64,000 nt of DNA from Streptomyces sp. NBC_00690 (lineage in GTDB: Bacteria > Actinomycetota > Actinomycetes > Streptomycetales > Streptomycetaceae). Below, piece after piece: positions 19,419 through 28,656 of the stretch. The position numbers were made by a program, and so were the translations under genes. A model generated the notes under the pieces. The model worked only from the letters and a program-made list of their open reading frames with translations. It searched no databases and had not been told where the DNA came from. Positions within the stretch are counted from its first letter, which is position 1, and every line of letters starts with the position of its first letter. Location of the stretch: positions 4,921,001-4,985,000 of the forward strand of contig NZ_CP109009.1 in NCBI RefSeq assembly GCF_036226685.1, read 5' to 3'.

Positions 19419-19452
19419 TTGATTTCCACTTGTTCGCACGTATCGTCACCTC
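19419..19452 (+). promoter_or_regulatory. Promoter TTGATT-N16-TATCGT, leaderless start at 19453
   Basis: -35 TTGATT (19419-19424), 16-base spacer, -10 TATCGT (19441-19446), then 6 bases to the ATG. It is one of the better primary-sigma promoters visible here and explains why no ribosome site is present. Confidence 0.5.
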
Positions 19453-20076
19453 ATGCCCACGCCATACGGTTCCCGCGGCGGCATGGCCTTCAGCGCAGAC
19501 GAGCTGCGTGTGCTCCGACGCGCCCTCGCCGTCGCCCTCCATCCCACCTCCCTGCCCGACGAGGACATCCGGGACTGCCTGCGCCTGGCGGAATCCGTCG
19601 ACGAGGCGGTGTTCGAGGCCGGGCGGCTGCACGCCTTCCTCCTCGCCGACCTGACTCGCTACCGCGCAGCGCTCCCCGGCTCGCTGACCGGCTATCTGGA
19701 ACTGCTCCAGGACGCCCTCGCCGCCGGCTACGACCCCTGTCCGGACGACCTCGCGGCCCTAAGGGCGTTGCGCGGCAATCCGGTCGCAGCGGCCGTCCTT
19801 GAACGCTGCCAGTTGCTGGCCGAGCAGTCCGTACGGGCCAGGCTCGGCCGGTGGACCGCTCCCGCCCCGCGTGCGCGGTTGCTGGCGCTGCCTGGCGGCC
19901 GGGCGGCGGACGAACGCGATCCGGATGCGAAGCCGGAGCCGCGCCCCCAGCCGAGGCCGGCTCCGACCAGGCCCGAGGAGCCCGCTCCCGGCGAGCGCCC
20001 GGTGCCCAAGCCCTCCGAGGTCTTTCCGCCGCGCCGTCGCCCTGCGCCCCCACCGGAGGAGCGCGCCGCGGGGTAG
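19453..20076 (+). CDS. Conserved hypothetical protein with Pro-rich tail
   Basis: 207 aa, function unknown. Residues 1-135 are helical and globular (AFSADELRVLRRALAVAL, then DIRDCLRLAESVDEAVFEAG), with regular Leu/Ala spacing suggesting a helical bundle. The remainder is a low-complexity Pro/Arg/Glu-rich tail (KPEPRPQPRPAPTRPEEPAP). No membrane segment or signal is seen. It is separated by 261 bases from coaX and only 14 bases from the small membrane protein gene that follows. Confidence 0.75.
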   Translation: MPTPYGSRGGMAFSADELRVLRRALAVALHPTSLPDEDIRDCLRLAESVDEAVFEAGRLHAFLLADLTRYRAALPGSLTGYLELLQDALAAGYDPCPDDLAALRALRGNPVAAAVLERCQLLAEQSVRARLGRWTAPAPRARLLALPGGRAADERDPDAKPEPRPQPRPAPTRPEEPAPGERPVPKPSEVFPPRRRPAPPPEERAAG

Positions 20077-20077
20077 C

Positions 20078-20090
20078 TACTCTGGGAGGC
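20078..20090 (+). promoter_or_regulatory. -10-like TACTCT before small ORF at 20091
   Basis: TACTCT, 7 bases, ATG. The 7 bases read GGGAGGC, so either leaderless or ribosome-site initiation is possible. It is the same hexamer as in front of the genes at 9473 and 10808. Confidence 0.3.
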
Positions 20091-20264
20091 ATGGACTACG
20101 TATCCGCCCTGGTGCCTCCCGTGGTGATGGCCGCTCTCTTCACCGCCCTGATCGTGACGATCGTCAAGAGTCAGGGCGGTCCGAACAAGTCCAAGGAAGA
20201 CGCGATCGTGGATGCCACGATCGCCCGCGCGGAAGCGGCCCGTCAGGGCGGCGGGGATAGCTGA
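20091..20264 (+). CDS. Small single-span membrane protein
   Basis: 57 aa. One hydrophobic segment (VPPVVMAALFTALIVTIVK, residues 8-26) is followed by a charged cytoplasmic tail with Lys, Asp and Glu. It starts at ATG 20091 and is too short to have a recognisable domain; similar small proteins occur at this place in other Streptomyces (from memory). A strong terminator follows 23 bases after the stop, so it ends its transcription unit. Function unknown. Confidence 0.7.
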   Translation: MDYVSALVPPVVMAALFTALIVTIVKSQGGPNKSKEDAIVDATIARAEAARQGGGDS

Positions 20265-20287
20265 CTCAGGAGCAATACCTGGGGCGC

Positions 20288-20324
20288 AGGACGTACGACA
20301 CACTCAGTTTGAGTCGTACGTCCT
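20288..20324 (+). terminator. Rho-independent terminator after the 57-aa gene
   Basis: Perfect 12-base stem AGGACGTACGAC / GTCGTACGTCCT (20288-20299 with 20313-20324), 13-base loop, followed by TTTTGTTAC. Classic hairpin plus T-tract; it insulates the BlaI-type gene downstream. Confidence 0.85.
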
Positions 20325-20375
20325 TTTTGTTACGTCATTACCGAGCATTCCAACTTCTCCCACTATGGTGGGAAT

Positions 20376-20984
20376 GTGCCCCGCCAATTGGGAGAGCTCG
20401 AAGATGCCGTCATGACACGGGTCTGGCAATGGAACCGGCCGGTCACCGTCCGGGAAGTCCTGGAAGACCTCCAACAGGACCGCTCCATCGCCTACACGAC
20501 CGTCATGACGGTAATGGACAATCTCCATCAGAAGGGCTGGGTCCGCAGGGAAGTCGAAGGCCGTGCCTATCGATATACGGCCGTCTCGACTCGGGCCGCG
20601 TACTCGGCGGCCTTGATGAACGAGGCGTGGTCCAAGAGCGACAACCCTGCCGCCGCACTCGTGGCCTTCTTCGGCATGATGTCGCCCGAACAGCGTGAGG
20701 CGCTGCAAGCAGCCGTCCGCATGGTCGGGGGTGAACCGGTCCCGAACGCGGCCGAAGAAGGCGACTCGACTGAAGAAGGGGTTGCATCCCCCGAAGCCGA
20801 AGCCGAAGCCGAAGCCGAAGGCGCTGTTCGTAGGGGCGACTCCGATTTGGTCGAAGGCGAAGTTCCGGCCGTTGTTGACCCGGATCTCGCCGAAGACGCA
20901 GTTCCTGGTGAGGGTCCCCTTCTCGACCAAGACGCAGTTCACGGCGACCATCCCGCCGACGGCCGGACATCCTCGGGGCGATAG
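20376..20984 (+). CDS. BlaI/MecI/CopY family repressor with anomalous C-terminal tail
   Basis: Winged-helix repressor family known from beta-lactamase control; 202 aa from a GTG at 20376. Residues 1-125 are typical: MPRQLGELEDAVMTRVWQWN, VTVREVLEDLQQDRSIAYTT, VMTVMDNLHQKGWVRREVEG, then the dimerisation helices. The remaining 75 or so residues are acidic and low in complexity, starting with five EA/AE units encoded by GCCGAA repeats near 20795-20820. In this tail G/C is about 55% at third and 88% at first codon positions by my count, unlike the body. It may therefore derive from sequence that once coded on the other strand. No antirepressor (BlaR1) or beta-lactamase gene is adjacent, so the target is unknown. 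Confidence 0.85.
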   Translation: MPRQLGELEDAVMTRVWQWNRPVTVREVLEDLQQDRSIAYTTVMTVMDNLHQKGWVRREVEGRAYRYTAVSTRAAYSAALMNEAWSKSDNPAAALVAFFGMMSPEQREALQAAVRMVGGEPVPNAAEEGDSTEEGVASPEAEAEAEAEGAVRRGDSDLVEGEVPAVVDPDLAEDAVPGEGPLLDQDAVHGDHPADGRTSSGR

Positions 20985-20993
20985 CGTCGATGC

Positions 20994-21515
20994 ATGTCTA
21001 ATGCAGCGGCAAATGCCATCACCGTCAGACGCGCCAGGACCGGCGATGTGGGTGCGGTCCGCCGACTGCTGGATCCGTACGTGAGTGAAGGCATCCTGCT
21101 CGACAAAGCGACAGTGACTCTTTACGAAGCCATCCAGGAGTTCTGGGTTGCAGAACGGGACGAAGACGGTACTGTCGTCGGCTGCGGCGCTCTCCACGTC
21201 ATGTGGGAAGACCTCGCAGAAGTACGCACACTTGCGGTCGATCCTCTCTTCAAGGGCACAGGCATCGGCCATCAGGTGCTCGACAAACTGCTGCACACAG
21301 CGCGCTGGCTGGGGGTTCGCCGGGTTTTCTGCCTGACCTTCGAAGTCGACTTCTTCAGCAAGCACGGCTTCGTCGAGATCGGCGAGACGCCGGTCGCCGG
21401 AGATGTCTACGCCGAGCTGCTGCGTTCCTATGACGAGGGTGTAGCCGAGTTCCTCGGGCTCGAACGCGTGAAGCCGAACACCTTGGGCAACAGCCGGATG
21501 CTTCTGCACCTGTGA
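20994..21515 (+). CDS. argA: Amino-acid N-acetyltransferase (single-domain ArgA)
   Basis: GNAT-fold enzyme, 173 aa, that should make N-acetylglutamate, the first step of arginine synthesis. Unlike E. coli ArgA it lacks the amino-acid-kinase domain and matches the short M. tuberculosis ArgA as I remember it: LYEAIQEFWVAE, VVGCGALHVMWEDLAEVRTLAVDP, the acetyl-CoA loop GTGIGHQVLDKLL, FCLTFEVDFFSKHGF and KPNTLGNSRML. It starts at ATG 20994, nine bases after the BlaI-type stop, so the two may be co-transcribed. Other arginine genes are not in the window. Confidence 0.88.
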   Translation: MSNAAANAITVRRARTGDVGAVRRLLDPYVSEGILLDKATVTLYEAIQEFWVAERDEDGTVVGCGALHVMWEDLAEVRTLAVDPLFKGTGIGHQVLDKLLHTARWLGVRRVFCLTFEVDFFSKHGFVEIGETPVAGDVYAELLRSYDEGVAEFLGLERVKPNTLGNSRMLLHL

Positions 21516-21658
21516 TCACCACTTGCCTGGGAGCTCTATGTCCGAATCGCGCATGTTTCCCGTCTTCTTGAGGATCTGAACCTCTGCCAAGGGTTTGTGT
21601 TTTCCAGGGAAAAGCGGTTTCCTTTCCGCGTACTGCATTTTCGATGAAAGGAAATCCG

Positions 21659-21994
21659 GTGGCACAGAAGGTTCAGGTCCTTCTTGTCGACGACCTCGAC
21701 GGCGGCGAGGCGGACGAGACCGTGACGTTCGCTCTCGATGGCAAGACCTACGAGATCGACCTCACCACCGCCAATGCGGACAAGCTCCGCGGGTTGCTTG
21801 ACCCGTATGCCAAGAGCGGGCGGCGCACGGGTGGCCGCGCTGCTTCGGGTCGGGGTAAGGGCCGTGCGGCGGCGAGTGGGAACAAGGACACCGCGGAAAT
21901 CCGCGCGTGGGCCAAGGCGAACGGCTACGAGGTGAACGACCGCGGTCGAGTCCCCGCCACGGTCCGTGAGGCGTACGAGAAGGCCAACGGCTGA
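21659..21994 (+). CDS. lsr2: Lsr2 nucleoid-associated protein/xenogeneic silencer
   Basis: Binds AT-rich DNA in the minor groove, bridges DNA and silences foreign and specialised-metabolite genes. I chose the GTG at 21659 (111 aa, the usual Streptomyces length) because AAAGGA is 7 bases upstream; the ATG at 21644 would add five residues and has no ribosome site. The N-terminal dimerisation domain is VAQKVQVLLVDDLDGGEADE, followed by a Gly/Arg linker. The C-terminal DNA-binding domain ends IRAWAKANGYEVNDRGRVPA with the AT-hook-like RGR. It is convergent with the next gene, 12 bases apart. Confidence 0.96.
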   Translation: MAQKVQVLLVDDLDGGEADETVTFALDGKTYEIDLTTANADKLRGLLDPYAKSGRRTGGRAASGRGKGRAAASGNKDTAEIRAWAKANGYEVNDRGRVPATVREAYEKANG

Positions 21995-22006
21995 GTAGCA
22001 GCCGTC

Positions 22007-22723
22007 TTAATCGGCCAGGTATTCGCAGGCCGCGTATTCGTACGCGCTCGTTCCCGCGGCCGTGCGCATATTCGTACCGAGCAAACGGATGCGGTGGCAC
22101 TCGGAGGCGACCGCATCGAGGAGACGGACGAGATCGGGGCCCCCGCCCCGACCTGTTTCGGTCCCGCGCCCTAGCGGGTTCAGGGCCGGAAGTGTCGGTT
22201 CCACCTCACACCCCGGCACGGGGGGCCGCAGCCAGACGGCGGCCTCCCGAGAGCCGGTCCTGCCTGGTGGGGGTGGGGCGCTCAGGCGTCCGCCCGCACC
22301 GACGGCGGTCAGATCCAAGGTGATCCCGCCCCATTCCAGCCAGTCGAGCAGCCCTGGAAGCTCCTCAGCGCTCCCCGCGGCCACCAGTAGTTGCATTCGG
22401 TCCCCCGCCGGCCCGGAGAGTGCCACGGGCCCGTTCAGCTGCATCTGGTCGAGCACCGCCGTTCCCGCTGCCGCCGGAAATTGCAGTACGTCGAAACGCA
22501 CCCCGGTCCGTAGCCATACGCGGGAAGACCGATGGCCCCCGCGGCAATGCGCGACGTGGCAATGCGAGGCATTTGGGTCGCCTGTGACTTCTGGGTCGCT
22601 CGGGTCGGTGGTTGTCGCCCAGCCCAGTTCCGTTTCGTACCAGCGCGCCCATGCCACTTCCCTTTCGGGCGGCGATGCGACGGCCTCGCGGGGGGAGCGG
22701 GGCCCCGGAACGGTGAAAGTCAT
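22007..22723 (-). CDS. Conserved Streptomyces protein of unknown function (SCO3374-like)
   Basis: 238 aa from ATG 22723. The middle (RSSRVWLRTGVRFDVLQFPA and DWLEWGGITLDL) loosely resembles the N-terminal part of Streptomyces bifunctional primase/polymerase-like proteins, but the acidic catalytic residues are not evident. HCHVAHCRGGH is a short His/Cys cluster that might bind metal. It lies between lsr2 (convergent) and clpC (divergent); this order appears conserved in the genus, from memory. No function is assigned. Confidence 0.65.
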   Translation of the reverse strand: MTFTVPGPRSPREAVASPPEREVAWARWYETELGWATTTDPSDPEVTGDPNASHCHVAHCRGGHRSSRVWLRTGVRFDVLQFPAAAGTAVLDQMQLNGPVALSGPAGDRMQLLVAAGSAEELPGLLDWLEWGGITLDLTAVGAGGRLSAPPPPGRTGSREAAVWLRPPVPGCEVEPTLPALNPLGRGTETGRGGGPDLVRLLDAVASECHRIRLLGTNMRTAAGTSAYEYAACEYLAD

Positions 22724-23154
22724 GTCCCGGGAACTCTCGATCCGCCGTAGGAGTTACGCAGAGTGCGCAATGCATTGCTCAGAGTGTCGCAGATGGGGGT
22801 GTTCGGGGGCATTCGAGCGCACGCGGTTGTTCGCCCGTAGCGGAGGGAACCGGTGTGCGCCGCATGGACTGTCAGTGCTTACGGGTAAGACATCCCTAGT
22901 GGGAAGGGGCGACACGCTCGCAGGGAGCGCTTACGTTCGCCATCGGCGTAGTGATGGAGAGGGTAACTGCCTGGCCTGCGGGAACATCGTCTCGCACCAT
23001 CGGGTTGGAGCAGTTGTCGGCGTTCAGGGGTCAGGAGGCCACAGACGGGTGTCGGCAGTTGGAATGAGCGGTCCCCGCTTGCGGGACTAAGCTGCGGAAG
23101 GACAGGGAGGGGACCGACCCCTTACTGCCTGACCGCTCTGAGGAGCGATTAACG
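22724..23154. other. 431-base divergent regulatory region upstream of clpC
   Basis: Lies between divergent genes. It contains a SigR-type promoter match (22981-23007) for clpC, leaving an untranslated leader of about 140 bases. The frames crossing it show no coding character. Repeated GCTTACG and GGGAACC fragments are present, but I cannot tie them to a known operator such as HAIR or CtsR boxes. Confidence 0.5.
22981..23007 (+). promoter_or_regulatory. SigR-type promoter GGAAC-N18-GTTG
   Basis: GGAAC at 22981-22985, an 18-base spacer, GTTG at 23004-23007. The thiol-stress sigma factor SigR recognises GGAAT-N18/19-GTT, and clpC is a known member of that regulon in S. coelicolor. The -35 has C instead of the preferred T. 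Confidence 0.55.
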
Positions 23155-25683
<2,529 letters not shown>

Positions 25684-25709
25684 CCTCCGCGAGGTGCCGT
25701 CAGACTGAA

Positions 25710-25761
25710 AAGGGGCTGCCCCGGATTCCGTACTCATGGGTACGGGCCGGGGCAGCCCCTT
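25710..25761 (+). terminator. Terminator of clpC
   Basis: A 15-base perfect stem AAGGGGCTGCCCCGG / CCGGGGCAGCCCCTT (25710-25724 with 25747-25761); its loop holds a smaller CCGTAC/GTACGG stem. TCTTTCG follows. It also separates clpC from the convergent pseudogene. Confidence 0.88.
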
Positions 25762-25857
25762 CTTTCGCGGTCCGACGCCACGCGGTCGAGACGGGAGCAC
25801 CCGCTACCGACAGGGCGCACCGCGCGATTGCATGCCAGCCGAGCAGACCGCGCAGCC

Positions 25858-28258
25858 CTAGTGGGCTTCCGAGCAGTTACAGCCCCTTGGGTGGCTCACG
25901 TTCAGTCGTTCCCCGAGCGCCGCCCTGCCGGTGAGCCGGTGTTCCGACACTTCGGTGATCGCCACCCTCAGCCCGGGCACCGTGCGGAGCGGGGACAGAT
26001 CTAGGCTCTCGTCTCCCACCAACACCGGGTTGTTCAACAGGAGCCTGCGCAGTGCGGGAGCCCGGGCCAGCGCCGTGAGGTCTTCCGTGCGCACCCGGAT
26101 CCTGGACAGGGTCAGTTCCGTCAGTGAGGTCAGGGCGGGCAGCGCCGTGAAGTCCGCGAGCTGGGTGCAGTGTTCCACCGACAGTTTGGTGAGGGTGTTC
26201 GCGCAACCTTCCACTGCCGTCAGATCGGTGAGCAGCGAGTTGTTGTCCAAGCTGAGGGAGCACAGCTCGGACGCGGCGAGGGCTCGGGAGAGCAGCGTGG
26301 GCGCGATGGACCCGGTCACTCCCACGTAGCGGGCGTGCGGGAGCAGCTGCAACTGCGCGAGCTGGGCCTCGTTCGTGAGATACACGATGGTGTTGGCCAG
26401 GTCGAGACCGGACAGGACCTCGCGCGCGTACTCCTCGGGTGGGAACCGTGCCCAGTCACGGGTGAGCAGGTACTCGCCGTGCGGCTCGCCCCGGGCGGCG
26501 AGTGCCAGGCGGCGGGCGTAGGGGACGGCCGAGCTTCCGCCGATGACGCTGACCAGTTCCGCCAGCTGCCCCCGCTCGGAGATGCCGAGCTCCTCGGGGG
26601 CCGGCAGCAGAGGCAGCACTTGGCTGCCGAGCCGAACGGTAGAGCGCCCAGCGGCTCTCGGGAAGGAAGCCCTGGCGCAACCGGTGGAGTGCGCAGATCA
26701 CGGCACACAGCAGTGGGGTGCGGGCGAGGTCCCTGAGCGCAGGATTGAGGTCGAACTGCTGGAGGAGTCCGCGTTCCAACTCGTCGATGCCCTGCACATC
26801 CTCGTCGTCGAGCCGGGCCGCCCGGTGCCAGGCGGCGCTGAACGCCCGGATGCCCTCGTCGTGCAGGGGGAGCAGGCTCAGTTCTTCGAAGCCCTCGGAG
26901 CCGAGCCAGTCAGGGGCGACGGCGAGCGGACGTACGGTCACCAGGCATCGGGTCAGGGGGAAGCGGTGTACCAGGCGGGAGAGCCAGCGGTGCGCCTCCT
27001 CCCTGTCCTCCTGCGGCACTTCGTCGAGCCCGTCGACCAGGAGGAGTGCCCGACCATCGGCGAGGACCCGTCCCGCCCAGCCGGCGGGAGCTGCGTCGAT
27101 CATCAGACGCGACACCCCGGCGAGCTGGGCGGGGGAGGGGAAGCCGTCGCCCTGGGCGCGCAGGCTGCGCAGGGGGACGACGAAGGGCACGAGTCCATTG
27201 AGTTGGGCGAGTCGGTCGTCGAGGGTTCCCGCGGCTGCGTGGGCGGCCAACCACCAGATCAGCGTGGTCTTGCCCGCGCCGGCGTCCCCACGCAGAAGGA
27301 CCCGGGGGCGGGTGCCGAGCAACTCTTCGATCTGTTGTGGGCCCGAGCCGTGTTCCTCGTGGGGCGTCGGGAGGCTCCAGTAGTCGCGCGGGACCGCGGA
27401 GTCGATGGACGCCCTGCGCCCGGCACGGGATTGGGGACGGGCCTCCAGGCTCAGATAGGCGGTGTCGAGGTCCCATTCCGTGTCGTTCCTGCTGAGTTCG
27501 TCCAGTCCGAAGATCTTCGTCTTGCGGTACTCCGCCCTGAGGGCCTCCCCGTACTCCTCCTCGTAGTGGGTGTCGTCGGGGTGGGTCTTTCGGAGTCGTT
27601 CCAGTCGGGGCGGGGCGATGTTGTCGGATCGGCGGGTGAACCAGTCCAGAAGGTCGGGATCGGTGAAGACGAGCCCCGCCGGTACGCACTCCACGCGGAG
27701 GTGGTTGCGCCCCTGGGGTACCTCCTTGACGATGCCGAGCAGTGCGTTGCCCGAGTAGACCGGGCTGCCGGAGAGCCCGGCGAGGGGCGATGGGCCGCCG
27801 GACGCTTCGACCGCGGGAGGCTGGTCGAACGCGAAGGTCATCGTCTTGCGGACGATCCCGGCGAGGGGCAGTACGGTCCCGGTGTACTGGTCGGCGTCGA
27901 GTTTCTGCCCTTCTTAGCGCTGGACGCGGGGAAAGCCGACGATCTCGCAGTGGGGCAGCGGTCGGTCGGAGGTGACCTCGCACATCGGTACGGGGGTCTC
28001 TTTGAGCAGCCAGGTGGCGCCTGACAGCAGTGGTTTGGGGCTCTGTAGCAGTGCCGCGTCGAGGCGTGGGTTGGACCACACGACCTGGCAGTGCACCGTT
28101 CCCGTGCGGCCCGGTAACGCGACCGCGGCGGTGTGTGCGGAACCGACCACATGCGCGCAGGTGAGCACGGTGGTCGCGGTGATGATGGCGCCGCTGCCCT
28201 GGCACTGCCCCATGACGGCCACGGCGCGGCGTCCGGGTGAGGCCCGGAAGGGGCTCAT
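25858..28258 (-). pseudogene. Broken trypsin-NACHT-LRR protein gene
   Basis: Remnant of a paralogue of the intact gene at 30321-33629. It starts at ATG 28258, overlapping the Trypco2 stop by four bases. The trypsin-like part keeps His (TCAHVVG), Asp (LDAALL) and Ser (GLSGSP). An in-frame TAA at 27914-27916 replaces the codon aligned with a conserved Tyr (the paralogue has QRYQG), and the frame then continues unchanged through Walker A GDAGAGKTT, LLLVDGLDE and LARTPLLCAVICALH. Near 26620-26640 the NACHT sequence jumps, in another frame, to LGSQVLPLLP. Compared with the paralogue about 210 residues are gone there, followed by intact LRR-like sequence to TAG 25858. A rare TTA Leu codon sits at 28115-28117. 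No functional product is expected; a short trypsin fragment could be made. Confidence 0.9.
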
Positions 28259-28614
28259 GGGCGGTTGGCGGGTCCGGCCGTCCCGAAGTCGGCTGTGTCG
28301 CCCGCCTCGTCATGGCCCACCAGCCAGCTACCGCCGGTCCGTGCGTTCTTCGGGGTGAGGGTGAAGGACACCCGATGGGTGTGCCCGGTGGACCTGGTGG
28401 TGTCGCCACCGGCCTCCAGCACCCAGGCTTTCGCCTTGAGTCCGCCGCTGCGGTCCTTGCGCAGCTCGATGGTGAACTCCATCTCGATGTCGCCCACTTC
28501 GAACAGGACGGGCTGACCGGTTGCGCGCCCCGCGGCGTCGACCAGTTGTTCGCGGACGGCTTCGATCGCGTCGGCCAGTTCGATGGCGGTGTCGTTGGCA
28601 TGGCTGTCGCTCAT
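28255..28614 (-). CDS. Trypco2 (trypsin-co-occurring domain 2) protein
   Basis: 119 aa. The pattern IELADAIEAVREQL, VLFEVGDIEMEFTIEL and HRVSFTLTPK matches the Trypco2 family as I know it, a small domain predicted from gene neighbourhoods to act with trypsin-NACHT/effector conflict systems. It is cytoplasmic, with no signal or membrane segment. Its TGA overlaps the ATG of the trypsin-NACHT pseudogene (ATGA), showing the two were a coupled pair. A leaderless-type TACCGT lies 7 bases upstream of its ATG, so it can still be transcribed. With its partner broken it is either an orphan or serves the intact paralogue. Confidence 0.8.
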   Translation of the reverse strand: MSDSHANDTAIELADAIEAVREQLVDAAGRATGQPVLFEVGDIEMEFTIELRKDRSGGLKAKAWVLEAGGDTTRSTGHTHRVSFTLTPKNARTGGSWLVGHDEAGDTADFGTAGPANRP

Positions 28615-28627
28615 GGCCCGGACGGTA
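28615..28627 (-). promoter_or_regulatory. -10-like TACCGT for leaderless start of Trypco2 gene
   Basis: On the minus strand TACCGT lies 7 bases before the ATG at 28614, with no ribosome site between. The carboxypeptidase stop is only 42 bases upstream, so read-through from that gene is also possible. Confidence 0.35.
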
Positions 28628-28656
28628 CCGAGACCCGGCCCGGGCCATGATTGGTT

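Noticed and set aside
20304..21509. 401-codon minus-strand frame across the BlaI-type and argA genes
   Set aside because: Over argA and the BlaI body it is antisense to clear domains. Only the part opposite the BlaI tail looks coding-like, and that is reported as a finding, not a gene.
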